Shown here piece by piece: positions 25,829 through 36,230 of a DNA stretch of 64,000 bases. Under the pieces are notes generated by a model, which was not told the DNA's origin, made no database searches, and saw only the letters and a list, made by a program, of their open reading frames with translations. Every line of letters starts with the position of its first letter. Positions within the stretch are counted from its first letter, which is position 1. A program made the position numbers and the translations under genes. The stretch covers positions 33,515-97,514 of the forward strand of contig CAMCRE010000005.1 in the NCBI GenBank assembly GCA_945877255.1, written 5' to 3'. The DNA is from an uncultured Erysipelotrichaceae bacterium (GTDB taxonomy: Bacteria; Bacillota_I; Bacilli_A; Erysipelotrichales; Erysipelotrichaceae).

Positions 25829-28116
25829 AAAAAATCAATCAAAAAAGAATAATGATATTTTTCACAACAATAGCGATTGTCTTATTAACAGCAGTTGTGT
25901 TTGGTAAAGGGATAATTGATAACATGAAATTAGGGTTAGATTTACGAGGTGGATTTGCAATCGTTTATGAAGTGGAACCACTTGTAAAAGATCAACCTTT
26001 ACCAGAACTATCTACAGTTGCTGCGGCAGTTAGAAAAAGAGTGGATGTTTTAGGTGTGAATGAGCCAGTTATTACAATTGAAGGAGAAAACCGTGTACGC
26101 ATTGAATTAGCTGGTGTGCAAAATCAAGAACAAGCTCGTAAAATTATTTCTTCAACAGCAAATCTAACATTTAGAGATGTTAACGATAACGTATTACTTG
26201 ATGCAAGTAGTATTGCAGATGGAGGAGCTAGTTTAGTTTATAATTTAGGAAACCCTCAAGTAAGTTTAAAAATAAAAGATAAAGAAAAGTTTGCGGCTGC
26301 AACAAGAGCTGTGGCAGCACGTGCTTCTAGTAACGAAAACTACATTGTAGCATGGTTAGATTTTGAAGAAGGTAAAGATTCATATGCGGTAGAGCGAACT
26401 AAAGCAACACCTAAATTTATTTCAGCAGCAACAGTAAGTGAAGAAATCAACGGGGACGCTGTAATTAGTGGTAATTTCACTTCAGAATCAGCAAAAGAAT
26501 TAGCTAGCTTGATTAATGCAGGAAGTTTACCTGTTAAAATGAATCAAATTCAAACTAATGTAGTTAGTGCACAATTTGGAGAATTAGCCTACAAACAAAC
26601 AATGTTTGCAGGAGCGTTAGGTGTTGTAGCAGTAATGGTGTTTATGGTTTTAACATATAAAATTATGGGAGTTATTTCAGCTATAACATTACTTGCGTAT
26701 GCGTTATTTGTACTATTTTCATTTAACTTAATGGGTGGAACATTCACATTAAGTGGAATAGCTGCATTTGTGCTAGGAATTGGGATGACAGTTGATGCTA
26801 GTGTAATTACGTTTGAAAGAATTAAAGACAGTTTATATGCAGGTAGAAATGTAAAATCTGCAGTAGCAGAAGGTAATAAAAAATCATTTAGTACTATTAT
26901 AGATTCACAAATAACAACGTTTATTGCAGCAGTGATTTTATTCATTTTAGGAGAAGGAACGATTAAAGGATTTGCTACAATGTTAATGATGACGGTAGTA
27001 GGAACGTTCTTAATTAATGTATTACTAGTTAAATTATTATTGAATTTAATTGTGAAATCTAATTATTTAGATGATAAAAAAACATGGTTTGGTGTAAAAT
27101 TACAACATATTCCAGATGTATCTAAAGGCGAATCTAAAAAATATTTTGGAATATTCCCAAATTTTGATTTTGTGAAACATGCTAAAAAAGCAATTATTGT
27201 TTCTGTTGCAGTGTTAGCTTTAGGGTTATTGTCTGCGGTATATCATGGTGCTACGACAGGAAAACCATTGAATTTAGGAATTGATTTTGCGAGTGGAAGT
27301 AAAATAACAGTTCAAAGTCAAACAGCGATTGTAACAGATGAATTAGCACAAATATTTATTAATAATGGTTATACAGCAAGTAATATCCGATTAGAAGGTG
27401 ATTCCAAAAACATTGCAACAGCAACATTTACGGATGCTATAGAACAAACGAAATTAGAAAAAATTAAAGCAGATATTAAAGCTAAATACAATACTGATGC
27501 AAATGATAGTGTAGTATCACCAAAAATTGGTCGTGAGATAGCACGTAGTGCAATCATTATTTCTGCAATTGCATGGGTTGCAATTATGATTTATATTTCA
27601 GTACGCTTTAAATGGGACTATGCAGTTAGTGGATTATTCGCATTAGTTCATGACGTGTTATTTTTAATTGCGGTATTTGCGATTGTTCGTTTTGAAATTA
27701 ACATTGAATTTATTGCTGTTATACTTTCTATTATAGGGTATTCAATTGATGATACAATTGTTGTATTTGATAGAATACGAGAAAATGTTGATAGCACAAA
27801 AAACCAAATTAAACCAAGTGAATATAGACGTGTTGTAAATGAAGCTTTACAACAAGTATTAGGTCGCTCTTTAATTAATACTTTTACAACGATTTTACCT
27901 TTATTCTTCTTATTAGGATTAGGATCAGGTTCAGTGTTTGTGTTTAACTTTGCAATGTTGATTGGATTAATTGCTGGAGCATATTCTTCTGTATTTATTG
28001 CAGCACAATTATGGTTATTCATTAGAACGAAATACACACCAAAAGTACCACACAAAAAAACAAGAAAAAACATTGATTCTATAAGTGAAGTAATTATTCC
28101 AGGAATTAATGATTAG
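25825..28116 (+). CDS. secDF: Protein translocase subunit SecDF (fused)
   Basis: The 763-residue fusion joins SecD (residues 1 to about 420) and SecF (about 450 to the end). The SecD part has LGLDLRGGFAIVYEV and AFVLGIGMTVDASVITFERIKD; the SecF part has LNLGIDFASGSKITVQ and GYSIDDTIVVFDRIREN. The two membrane parts hold about twelve helices. SecDF uses the proton gradient to help pull exported proteins through SecYEG. Overlap with comN shows one operon. Confidence 0.97.
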   Translation: MKKINQKRIMIFFTTIAIVLLTAVVFGKGIIDNMKLGLDLRGGFAIVYEVEPLVKDQPLPELSTVAAAVRKRVDVLGVNEPVITIEGENRVRIELAGVQNQEQARKIISSTANLTFRDVNDNVLLDASSIADGGASLVYNLGNPQVSLKIKDKEKFAAATRAVAARASSNENYIVAWLDFEEGKDSYAVERTKATPKFISAATVSEEINGDAVISGNFTSESAKELASLINAGSLPVKMNQIQTNVVSAQFGELAYKQTMFAGALGVVAVMVFMVLTYKIMGVISAITLLAYALFVLFSFNLMGGTFTLSGIAAFVLGIGMTVDASVITFERIKDSLYAGRNVKSAVAEGNKKSFSTIIDSQITTFIAAVILFILGEGTIKGFATMLMMTVVGTFLINVLLVKLLLNLIVKSNYLDDKKTWFGVKLQHIPDVSKGESKKYFGIFPNFDFVKHAKKAIIVSVAVLALGLLSAVYHGATTGKPLNLGIDFASGSKITVQSQTAIVTDELAQIFINNGYTASNIRLEGDSKNIATATFTDAIEQTKLEKIKADIKAKYNTDANDSVVSPKIGREIARSAIIISAIAWVAIMIYISVRFKWDYAVSGLFALVHDVLFLIAVFAIVRFEINIEFIAVILSIIGYSIDDTIVVFDRIRENVDSTKNQIKPSEYRRVVNEALQQVLGRSLINTFTTILPLFFLLGLGSGSVFVFNFAMLIGLIAGAYSSVFIAAQLWLFIRTKYTPKVPHKKTRKNIDSISEVIIPGIND

Positions 28117-28142
28117 TGCGTATCATAAGATACGCATTTTTT
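28117..28142 (+). terminator. Terminator after secDF
   Basis: TGCGTATC and GATACGCA (8 bp, ATAA loop) followed by six T. Confidence 0.88.
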
Positions 28143-28170
28143 ATGGTATAATGTAACGGTAGGAGATTTT

Positions 28171-29685
28171 ATGAATATATTAATAGAAAATATTTTAAAC
28201 CATAATAAAATTACACCTGAAAAATATCGCCAAATTATGAATAAACAACCATTACCAGATTTTAATGATGTGACAGGGATTGATGTATTTGTTTCAAGAA
28301 TATTAAACGCAAAGCAAAACAATGAAAAAATATTTGTGGGTGGAGATTATGATGCTGATGGAATTTGTGCCACGGCAATATTGACTGACACACTTAACAC
28401 ACTAGGAATTGAAAACGGGTACTATATTCCGCATCGTATTATTGAAGGGTATGGTTTGCACGAAAAAACAGTTGAAAAAGTGCATGAAAAAAAATACAAT
28501 TTAATTATAACTGTCGATAATGGTGTAAAAGCACATGCAGCAATAAAAAAATGTCATGAATTAGGAATAGATATTTTAGTTTCTGACCATCATACATTTG
28601 AAGAAAGACCAAACTGTCCGTTGCTTCATTCATTTGAAATGGGAGAAAACTATCGTTATTTATCAGGAGCAGGTATTGCCTTAGCGATTGCATTTAGCTT
28701 AGGCGTACAAAAAAAAGAACATGTTATTTTAGCAGGTATTGCACTACTTGGAGATATGATGTCGGTATGGGAAAGTAATCGAACTATTATTCAACATGCT
28801 ATTCAGTATTTAAAAGAAGGATATTGTTTACCTGTCCAAAAATTTAAATCACCGCATGAATCTTGGAATGAAACAGTAATTTCATATTCTGTTGTGCCAA
28901 AGTTAAATGCTGTTGGTAGAATGCCAGAAATATTAGATACGAATAAAATGATTCCTTTTTTATTAAGTAATGATGTACTAGAAATTAATTCATTTTATGA
29001 TAAAATAAATTTAGTCAATGATATTAGAAAAGAAAAAAGTAAACAGATGGTGAATGTTGCAGAACAGATGATTAAAGATTACGCGTTTCCGATTATTCAT
29101 AGCGAACATTTTCATGAAGGAATTGTGGGGATAATAGCAGGAAAAATTGTGAATGAGCGAAAATTACCAGTAGCAGTATTTAGTAAAAAAGGCAATATTT
29201 TAAAAGGGAGTTTTCGTTCAATTCCGGAACTTAATTTAGTTGAATTTTTTGAAGATTTCAAAACTAACTTTATTCAATTTGGTGGGCATCATGGTGCTGC
29301 AGGTGCGATGTTAAGCGAAGAAAAATTACCGTTATTATACGAATACGTCAACAGCAAAAAAATTCCTATCGTTAATTTACCGCAACCAATTATAGTAGAT
29401 GTAGCGTGTTTAACGGTAAAAAATGTAAAAGAATTAGAAATATTAAGACCGTTTGGAGTAGATTTCGAATTTCCGATTTTTAGAGTTGAAAATGTTTTTG
29501 TGAAACAAGTTATCAATCTAGGTGGAAAATCACATTATAAATTACTTTTAGAGAATGATATCGAAATTTTAATGTTTAATCAAAAAAATTTCGTCAAAAC
29601 GAATTTAATTTCAATTAATTTTAATCAAATTACAGTTAAAAAAAATCGTGGAACAGAAATTGTGTCAATAATAGCGACTAATTAG
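28171..29685 (+). CDS. recJ: RecJ-type single-stranded-DNA exonuclease (short form)
   Basis: The 504-residue DHH-family nuclease has the motifs GGDYDADG (about residue 52), VDNG (about 115), SDHH (about 137) and GDMM (about 195), plus the DHHA1 GGHHGAAG near residue 371. RecJ degrades single-stranded DNA 5' to 3' in repair. It is shorter than the typical Firmicute RecJ of roughly 560-780 residues; the missing part is C-terminal. An extended -10 (TGGTATAAT, 28143-28151) lies upstream, and GGAG precedes the ATG. Core catalytic motifs are intact, so the short form is probably active. Confidence 0.85.
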   Translation: MNILIENILNHNKITPEKYRQIMNKQPLPDFNDVTGIDVFVSRILNAKQNNEKIFVGGDYDADGICATAILTDTLNTLGIENGYYIPHRIIEGYGLHEKTVEKVHEKKYNLIITVDNGVKAHAAIKKCHELGIDILVSDHHTFEERPNCPLLHSFEMGENYRYLSGAGIALAIAFSLGVQKKEHVILAGIALLGDMMSVWESNRTIIQHAIQYLKEGYCLPVQKFKSPHESWNETVISYSVVPKLNAVGRMPEILDTNKMIPFLLSNDVLEINSFYDKINLVNDIRKEKSKQMVNVAEQMIKDYAFPIIHSEHFHEGIVGIIAGKIVNERKLPVAVFSKKGNILKGSFRSIPELNLVEFFEDFKTNFIQFGGHHGAAGAMLSEEKLPLLYEYVNSKKIPIVNLPQPIIVDVACLTVKNVKELEILRPFGVDFEFPIFRVENVFVKQVINLGGKSHYKLLLENDIEILMFNQKNFVKTNLISINFNQITVKKNRGTEIVSIIATN

Positions 29686-29746
29686 TATTAAAATGTTATT
29701 ATGTTTAAAATTGTGTTAAAATATAAGTAAATTAGGAGGAGTTTTT

Positions 29747-30259
29747 GTGGATTTTAAAAAACATATTGCAACGATTCAAGATTTTCCAAAAAAAGGAATT
29801 TTATTTAGAGATATTACACCTTTGATGGCGAATGGTGAAGTGTTTAAAGTTGCTTGTAAAGAAATGGCGGATTTTGCAAAAGAAGTTCAGGCTGAAGTAG
29901 TAGTAGGACCAGAATCAAGAGGATTTATTTTTGGTTGTCCAGTAGCATATGAATTAGGAATTGGATTTGTTCCAGTTAGAAAACCAGGTAAATTACCACG
30001 TGAGACGGTATCAATTCAATACGATTTAGAATATGGTTCAAATGAATTACATATGCACGAAGACGGTATTACCCCAAAACAAAAAGTTTTAATAGTTGAT
30101 GACTTACTAGCGACAGGAGGAACTGTTGAAGCAACAATTAAAATGGTTGAAAAAATGGGTGGAGAAGTTGTAGGATGTGTATTCTTAATTGAATTAGAAG
30201 ATTTAAAAGGACGAGAATTGATTAAAAATTACAACGTAAAAACATTAATTAAGTATTAA
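29747..30259 (+). CDS. apt: Adenine phosphoribosyltransferase
   Basis: The 170-residue enzyme makes AMP from adenine and PRPP. It shows [32 protein letters not shown] and the PRPP motif [13 protein letters not shown]. The start codon is GTG at 29747, 9 nt after AGGAGGAG. Gene order recJ-apt-relA matches other Bacilli. Confidence 0.97.
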   Translation: MDFKKHIATIQDFPKKGILFRDITPLMANGEVFKVACKEMADFAKEVQAEVVVGPESRGFIFGCPVAYELGIGFVPVRKPGKLPRETVSIQYDLEYGSNELHMHEDGITPKQKVLIVDDLLATGGTVEATIKMVEKMGGEVVGCVFLIELEDLKGRELIKNYNVKTLIKY

Positions 30260-30277
30260 AAGGGGTACCCCCTTTTT
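30258..30277 (+). terminator. Terminator after apt
   Basis: AAAAGGGG and CCCCCTTTTT with a short loop; it could be partial, with relA 26 nt further. Confidence 0.7.
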
Positions 30278-30302
30278 GTCGTATTAATAGAAAGGAGGAT
30301 AT

Positions 30303-32498
30303 ATGGAAATAAGAAAAATTGATAGTTTTGATGAATTATTACAAGAAGTTAAAACATATATCGTAAAAGAAGAAAACATTAAAATAATTCGTGATGCATT
30401 TGAATTTGCGGATAAAATGCATAAAAATCAATTTAGAAAAAGTGGAGAACCGTATATCGTCCATATTTTACAAGTGGGTTTTATTTTAGCACAGTTAAAG
30501 ACAGGTCCAAAAACAATAGCGGCAGGATTGTTGCATGATGTAATTGAAGATTGTGATATTAGCAAAGATGAATTTGTGGCACTGTTTGGGGAAGAAATTT
30601 ACACATTAGTTGAAAGTGTAACTAAAATAGGGAATTTAAAATTTACTGATGAAAAAGAATATCAAGCAAATAATCATCGCAAAATTATGATTGCAATGGC
30701 AAAAGATATTCGTGTGATTTTAATAAAATTAGTAGATAGATTACATAATATGCGTACGTTACAGTTTATGAGTATTGAAAAACAGAAAAAAATTTCAGAA
30801 GAAACATTAGGTGTATACGCGCCAATTGCACATCGTTTAGGAATTTCAGAAATAAAAAATGAACTAGAAGATTTATCTTTTTATTATTTAAAAAAAGAAC
30901 AGTATTATGAAATAGCTAAACTTGTAGAGATGAAAAAAACAGAGCGTGATTCACAAGTCAATAGTATGATTAATGAAATATCGCAATTGCTTTCCGCTAA
31001 CAACATTCAGTTTAGAATTTTTGGTAGAAGTAAACATCTATATTCTATTTATAAAAAAATGACAACTAAGCAAAAGCGTTTTGAAGAAATTCTAGATTTG
31101 TTGGCTATTCGTATTATTACTAAAAACGATAGTGCATGTTACGAAATATTAGGGCATATTCATGCGAAATATTTGCCTATTCCAGGTCGATTTAAAGATT
31201 ATATTGCGGTTCCTAAAGTGAATTTGTATCGCTCATTACATACAACGATTATGAATTTAGGAAATATATTTGAAGTTCAAATTCGTACAGAAGAAATGGA
31301 TATGATTGCTGAAAAAGGAATTGCGGCACATTGGCGATATAAAGAAAATAGTGGCAGTAAAGAAGTTGACCAAAAACAAATTGAAGATCAATTAGCTTGG
31401 TTCAAAGAATTTTCTAGTATGGTGGGTGAAGTTCACGACAATGCGTTAGACTATATGAACTTAATGACAAATGATATTTTTGAAGCAAACGTATATGTAA
31501 TGAGTCCGAAAGGAAAAATTGTGGCATTATCTAATGGAGCAACACCGATTGATTTTGCGTATCGTATTCATACTGAGATCGGTCATAAAATGGTTGGCGC
31601 AACAATCAATGGTGCAATTTGTTCGATTAACACACCATTAAAAACAGGTGATGTTGTTGAAATTAAAACGAGTAATAATTCTAATGGACCTTCCGAAGAT
31701 TGGTTGAAGATCGTTAAAACAACAAATGCAAAAAATAAAATTAGAGCATATTTCCAAAAAATAGATAATGAAAGAAAAAGCTTGGATGTTAAAAAAGGCG
31801 AAGAAATGTTGAAAGATGAAATGATTAAAAGAAATATTGATGTTCAACAGTTTTTCGATACTAAAAAATTAGAAGCAATTGCAAGTAGTTTAGGTGTTAG
31901 TTCCTATATTGATTTAATGCATGTTATTGCGAATAAAACAGTTAGTATTATTAATGTTTTAGAAAAACTCACGAAACAAAAAGTATCTGTTAATAAAGAA
32001 GATATTTTAAAAGTTTATAATCGTTTAGAAAATAAAAAAACTTCAAAAACAAATGCGCGTGGTATTATTGTGCCAGGTATTGATTCAGTTAAAATCACGT
32101 TATCTTCTTGTTGTTCACCAATTCCTTCAGATGAAATAGTAGGTTATATTTCTAAGGGGATGGGAATTAAAGTGCACCGCAAAGATTGCTCGAATATTAA
32201 AAATGAAACAACACGTTTAATACCATTACAATGGGATGATGAAGTAAATAATCAAGAGTTTGATGTTAGATTGAAAATTATCGCAAATGATCGTAACCAT
32301 TTATTAACAGATATTGTGAATACGATATCGCAAAATAAATCTTCATTAGCGTATGTTGAATCAAAAGTGAATAATGAAAAATTACAAGTAATGATTAAAT
32401 TGCAAGTTATTGTGAGAGGGCAAGAACAGTTAGCTAATTTGTTGTCGAATTTAAAGAAGATATCGTCTGTTAAAGAAGTTACAAGAATATTGAATTAG
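30303..32498 (+). CDS. relA: Bifunctional (p)ppGpp synthetase/hydrolase
   Basis: The 731-residue RSH protein has an intact HD hydrolase domain (LLHDVIED, His78-Asp79, and LVDRLHNMRTL) and a synthetase domain (RFKDYIAVPKVNLYRSLHTTI). It then has TGS (VYVMSPKGKIVALSNGATPIDFAYRIHTEIG), a conserved zinc-finger/CC region (LSSCCSPIPSDEIVGYISKGMG) and a C-terminal ACT domain. Both catalytic domains look complete, so it can make and break the stringent alarmone. The usual dtd gene between relA and hisS is absent here. Confidence 0.97.
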   Translation: MEIRKIDSFDELLQEVKTYIVKEENIKIIRDAFEFADKMHKNQFRKSGEPYIVHILQVGFILAQLKTGPKTIAAGLLHDVIEDCDISKDEFVALFGEEIYTLVESVTKIGNLKFTDEKEYQANNHRKIMIAMAKDIRVILIKLVDRLHNMRTLQFMSIEKQKKISEETLGVYAPIAHRLGISEIKNELEDLSFYYLKKEQYYEIAKLVEMKKTERDSQVNSMINEISQLLSANNIQFRIFGRSKHLYSIYKKMTTKQKRFEEILDLLAIRIITKNDSACYEILGHIHAKYLPIPGRFKDYIAVPKVNLYRSLHTTIMNLGNIFEVQIRTEEMDMIAEKGIAAHWRYKENSGSKEVDQKQIEDQLAWFKEFSSMVGEVHDNALDYMNLMTNDIFEANVYVMSPKGKIVALSNGATPIDFAYRIHTEIGHKMVGATINGAICSINTPLKTGDVVEIKTSNNSNGPSEDWLKIVKTTNAKNKIRAYFQKIDNERKSLDVKKGEEMLKDEMIKRNIDVQQFFDTKKLEAIASSLGVSSYIDLMHVIANKTVSIINVLEKLTKQKVSVNKEDILKVYNRLENKKTSKTNARGIIVPGIDSVKITLSSCCSPIPSDEIVGYISKGMGIKVHRKDCSNIKNETTRLIPLQWDDEVNNQEFDVRLKIIANDRNHLLTDIVNTISQNKSSLAYVESKVNNEKLQVMIKLQVIVRGQEQLANLLSNLKKISSVKEVTRILN

Positions 32499-32506
32499 GA
32501 GGAGTT

Positions 32507-33763
32507 ATGAATTATCAAAAACCACGTGGAACGCAAGATATTTTACCAAAAGATATTAATAAATGGCATCGTATTGAGCAGGCTATACGAGAAATCACAA
32601 AAATATACGGGTTTGAAGAAATTCGCACACCAATTTTTGAACATACAGAAGTGTTTAAAAGAGAAAATGATTCAAGTGATATGGTTAATAAAGAAATGTA
32701 TTCATTTGTGATGGGAGACACTTCATTAACTTTAAGACCGGAACAAACTGCTTCTGTTGCACGTAGTTATGTTGAAAATAAATTGTATGGATTGGATTTA
32801 CCGTTAAAATTATATTATGTAGGTCCGCAATTTAGACATGAAAGACCACAAAAAGGACGTCAACGTCAATTTCATCAATTTGGGGTAGAAGTATTTGGTG
32901 ATAAAAGTCCGTATTTAGATGTTGAATGTATTGTGTTGGGTTATCATTTACTGCAAAAACTAGGAATTAAAAATATTAAAGTAAAATTAAATACATTAGG
33001 AGATAAAATATCACGTGATAATTATCGTGAGAAATTAGTTAGCCACTTTAGTCAAGATATTAATAATTTTTGTGGTGATTGTCAGCGTCGTTTAAATCAA
33101 AACCCTTTAAGAGTATTAGATTGTAAAGCGGACGTCAACAATACATTAATGAAAAATGCACCGGAAATTTTAGATTACCTTAATGATGAAAGTCAGCAAT
33201 TTTTTGAATCCGTTAAACAAGGTTTAACGTTGTTAGGTATTCCATATGAAGTGGATGCTAAGTTAGTGCGTGGTCTAGACTATTATTGTCATACTGTTTT
33301 TGAAATCGTTTCAACGGATGATTCGTTAGGCAGTCAATCTACAATTTTTGGTGGCGGTCGTTATGAAAAACTTGTAGAACATTTTGGTGGTCCACAAACT
33401 GATGCAGTAGGATTTGCGATGGGGTTAGAGCGAGTATTGCTGGCGTGTGAACTAGATCATGCGATTAATAGTATTGATGCGTATGTGTTGTGCTTAGACG
33501 CTACATTACAAGATAAAGCATTTAAATTAGTGCAAGATTTAAGAAATAATGGTATTATTACACAAGGAGATTATTTTTCACGTTCGTTTAAAGCACAATT
33601 TAGATCGGTAGATAAATTGAATGCTAAATTTGCGGTTATTGTTGGGAAAAGAGATGATGAAAACAATCAAGTTGTTATTAAAGATATTACATTACAACAA
33701 CAAGATACTGTGAATTATGAAAACATTGTTTCGTATTTAAAAAATAAAATGAAAGGAGAATAA
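32507..33763 (+). CDS. hisS: Histidyl-tRNA synthetase
   Basis: The 418-residue class II synthetase starts MNYQKPRGTQDILP, with motif 2 PQFRHERPQKGRQRQFHQFG, the histidine motif LVRGLDYYCHTVFE and motif 3 GFAMGLERVLL. It charges tRNA-His. AGGAGG precedes the ATG, 8 nt after relA; no T-box is seen because it is inside an operon. Confidence 0.98.
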   Translation: MNYQKPRGTQDILPKDINKWHRIEQAIREITKIYGFEEIRTPIFEHTEVFKRENDSSDMVNKEMYSFVMGDTSLTLRPEQTASVARSYVENKLYGLDLPLKLYYVGPQFRHERPQKGRQRQFHQFGVEVFGDKSPYLDVECIVLGYHLLQKLGIKNIKVKLNTLGDKISRDNYREKLVSHFSQDINNFCGDCQRRLNQNPLRVLDCKADVNNTLMKNAPEILDYLNDESQQFFESVKQGLTLLGIPYEVDAKLVRGLDYYCHTVFEIVSTDDSLGSQSTIFGGGRYEKLVEHFGGPQTDAVGFAMGLERVLLACELDHAINSIDAYVLCLDATLQDKAFKLVQDLRNNGIITQGDYFSRSFKAQFRSVDKLNAKFAVIVGKRDDENNQVVIKDITLQQQDTVNYENIVSYLKNKMKGE

Positions 33764-33764
33764 T

Positions 33765-35501
33765 ATGTATAAAACACATCATAATAATGAATTGACGATA
33801 AAAAACGTAAATGAAGAAGTAGAATTAATTGGTTGGGTAAGCAAGCGTCGTAATTTTGGTGCGTTAGTATTCATTGATTTAAGAGATAGAGAAGGTATTA
33901 CACAGTTAGTGTTTGATGAATCCATCTCCGAACAAATAAAAAACGTTAGAAATGAGTACATTTTAAATGTGCGTGGTATCGTTTCTGAAAGAAAAACGTA
34001 TAATCCTAAATTATTAACGGGTGAAATAGAAGTATTAGTTAAAGCAGTAACGATTGTGAATGAGGCGAATACAACGCCATTAATTATTGCTGATGAAACA
34101 GATGCGTTAGAAGAAACAAGATTGAAATATCGTTATTTAGATTTGAGAAGACCGGTTATGCTTAATAAGTTGAGAGTTCGTTCTAAAATTACTAATATTA
34201 TTCGTAGTTATTTGGACGAAATTGGTTGTATTGAAGTTGAAACACCGATTTTAACGAAGTCTACACCTGAAGGTGCAAGAGATTATTTAGTTCCTTCACG
34301 TGTGCATCCTGGTGAGTTTTATGCACTCCCACAATCACCGCAGTTATTTAAACAGTTATTGATGGTTTCTGGTTTTGAAAAGTATTACCAAATTGCACGT
34401 TGTTTTAGAGATGAAGATTTAAGAGCAGATCGTCAACCAGATTTCACACAAGTGGATATTGAATTTTCGTTTTTAAGTGAACAAGAAATTCAAACGCACA
34501 TTGAAAAGATGTTGCAACGTGTAATGAAATCTATTCATAACATTGATATTAGTTTACCTTTTTTAAGGTTGACATATGAAGAAGCAATGAATCGCTATGG
34601 AAGTGATAAACCAGATATTCGATTTAATTTAGAACTGCAAGAAATAACACATTTATTTAAAAATAGTGAATTCGAGGCGTTTGCAAGTGCAGAGTCTGTT
34701 AAAGCGATTGTTGTTAATGGACAAGCTAATATTACCCGCAAACAAATCGATAATTTAACGTTGTTAGCTAAAAAACACGGTGCAAAAGCATTAACAGTGT
34801 TAAAAATGAAAGATACTTTAGAAGGTTCGATTATTAAGTTTTTAGATGACAATACTGTTAATGAATTAATTGCAACATTAAAAGTGCAAATGGATGATTT
34901 AGTGTTAATTGTTGCTGATAAGTGGGAAAAAACGTGTGATGTATTAGGTGCGTTGCGTTCTTATTTTGGTAAAGAATTGGCGTTATATGATAAAGAAACG
35001 TTTTCATTCTTGTGGGTTGTTGATTTCCCATTATTAGAGTATAGTGAAGATGATGGTCGTTATTATGCTAAACATCATCCATTTACTTCTCCTAAAAAAG
35101 AGCATATTGCGTTGTTAGAAAAAGATCCACGAAGTGTTAAAGCAAATGCTTATGACTTAGTTTTAAATGGTTTTGAGTTAGGTGGAGGATCGTTACGTAT
35201 TTATGACCAAAAACTACAATCTAAAATGTTTGAAATACTTGGATTCACACAAGATGAAATTCAAGATCGTTTTGGTTTTTTCGTAGATGCTTTACAATAT
35301 GGAACACCACCACATGGGGGAATTGCGTTAGGGTTAGATCGTGTTGCGATGTTGTTGACACATTCTGAATCATTGCGAGATGTTATTGCGTTTCCTAAAA
35401 ATGCGAGTGCTAAAGATCCAATGTGTGATGCCCCTAGTTTAGTTGATCAAAAACAATTAACAGATTTAAATATCGAGATAAGTAAAAATGGAAAAATGTA
35501 A
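33765..35501 (+). CDS. aspS: Aspartyl-tRNA synthetase
   Basis: The 578-residue class II enzyme has an N-terminal OB fold (ELIGWVSKRRNFGALVFIDLRDREG), motif 2 FRDEDLRADRQPDFTQVDIE and motif 3 GIALGLDRVAMLLT, plus the bacterial GAD insert. It follows hisS by 1 nt. Its 3' end overlaps the Nudix gene by 14 nt. Confidence 0.98.
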   Translation: MYKTHHNNELTIKNVNEEVELIGWVSKRRNFGALVFIDLRDREGITQLVFDESISEQIKNVRNEYILNVRGIVSERKTYNPKLLTGEIEVLVKAVTIVNEANTTPLIIADETDALEETRLKYRYLDLRRPVMLNKLRVRSKITNIIRSYLDEIGCIEVETPILTKSTPEGARDYLVPSRVHPGEFYALPQSPQLFKQLLMVSGFEKYYQIARCFRDEDLRADRQPDFTQVDIEFSFLSEQEIQTHIEKMLQRVMKSIHNIDISLPFLRLTYEEAMNRYGSDKPDIRFNLELQEITHLFKNSEFEAFASAESVKAIVVNGQANITRKQIDNLTLLAKKHGAKALTVLKMKDTLEGSIIKFLDDNTVNELIATLKVQMDDLVLIVADKWEKTCDVLGALRSYFGKELALYDKETFSFLWVVDFPLLEYSEDDGRYYAKHHPFTSPKKEHIALLEKDPRSVKANAYDLVLNGFELGGGSLRIYDQKLQSKMFEILGFTQDEIQDRFGFFVDALQYGTPPHGGIALGLDRVAMLLTHSESLRDVIAFPKNASAKDPMCDAPSLVDQKQLTDLNIEISKNGKM

Positions 35502-36006
35502 AGAAAGTTGTCTTTTATATAATGGAAAAGTTTTAAAACTATTTAAAGATTGTGTAGTTTTAGATTCAGGGATAGAAGAATATCGTGAAATTGTACATCA
35601 TAATGGTGGCGTGTGCATTGCGATAAAAAACAATGATAAATATTATTTAATAAAGCAATATCGCTATGCGTGTAACGATTATTTGTTTGAATTTCCGGCT
35701 GGAAAGTTAGAAACAAGTGAAGATATCACAGATGCCATTATTCGAGAATCAATCGAAGAGACGGGATGCACGATTAAAAATTTAACATATTTAAGTTATT
35801 TTTACCCTACTTGCGGATATTCTAATGAAAAAATCCATTTATTTACAGCAGAAGTAGATAAAATATCCACCCAACAATTAGAAGCTGGCGAAGATATTAC
35901 GTTGCATTTATTTTCCTTAGATGAAATTAAAGTGATGATTGATTCTGGCGAAATCGTTGATGGTAAAACAATTTTACTTGCATATAAATTATTAAACAGA
36001 GCGTAA
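35488..36006 (+). CDS. nudF: Nudix hydrolase, ADP-ribose pyrophosphatase-like
   Basis: The 172-residue protein has the Nudix box in order: Gly (GKLETSE), then IRESIEETG. It also shows the ADPRase-like FEFPAGKLET. The hydrophobic U position after RE is Ser, a mild departure. It likely hydrolyses ADP-ribose or a related nucleotide sugar. The start lies inside the end of aspS. A terminator hairpin follows. Confidence 0.85.
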   Translation: MEKCKESCLLYNGKVLKLFKDCVVLDSGIEEYREIVHHNGGVCIAIKNNDKYYLIKQYRYACNDYLFEFPAGKLETSEDITDAIIRESIEETGCTIKNLTYLSYFYPTCGYSNEKIHLFTAEVDKISTQQLEAGEDITLHLFSLDEIKVMIDSGEIVDGKTILLAYKLLNRA

Positions 36007-36019
36007 TAGCTCTGTTTTT
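35994..36019 (+). terminator. Terminator after the aspS operon
   Basis: AACAGAGC and GCTCTGTT form a stem with loop GTAATA followed by TTT. Confidence 0.8.
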
Positions 36020-36080
36020 GTATGTAGTACCACAAAAATATGTATATTTTCAAAAAAATGAAAAAAATTTTAAAAAGGTA

Positions 36081-36109
36081 TTGAAAATTGCATAATAAAG
36101 TGCTATAAT
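36081..36109 (+). promoter_or_regulatory. Promoter of the secreted-protein locus
   Basis: TTGAAA (36081-36086), a 17-nt spacer and TATAAT (36104-36109). Confidence 0.85.
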
Positions 36110-36147
36110 GAGAGTATCAAATATTAATTATGTAAAGGAGGGGTAAT

Positions 36148-36192
36148 ATGTGGGTGATTAATGTTTCAAGGTATAAAAATGGAGATTATTAA
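36148..36192 (+). CDS. 14-residue leader-type ORF
   Basis: ATG lies 6 nt after an ideal AAGGAGGGG and opens a 14-residue peptide ending in TAA, 38 nt before the secreted protein gene. It contains Trp, Tyr and Lys but no repeated regulatory codon. The strong ribosome binding site argues that it is translated; leader peptide or small product. Confidence 0.45.
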   Translation: MWVINVSRYKNGDY

Positions 36193-36230
36193 AAAAACAT
36201 TGATTTTTAAAGAAAAGGAGGAAAAATAAT

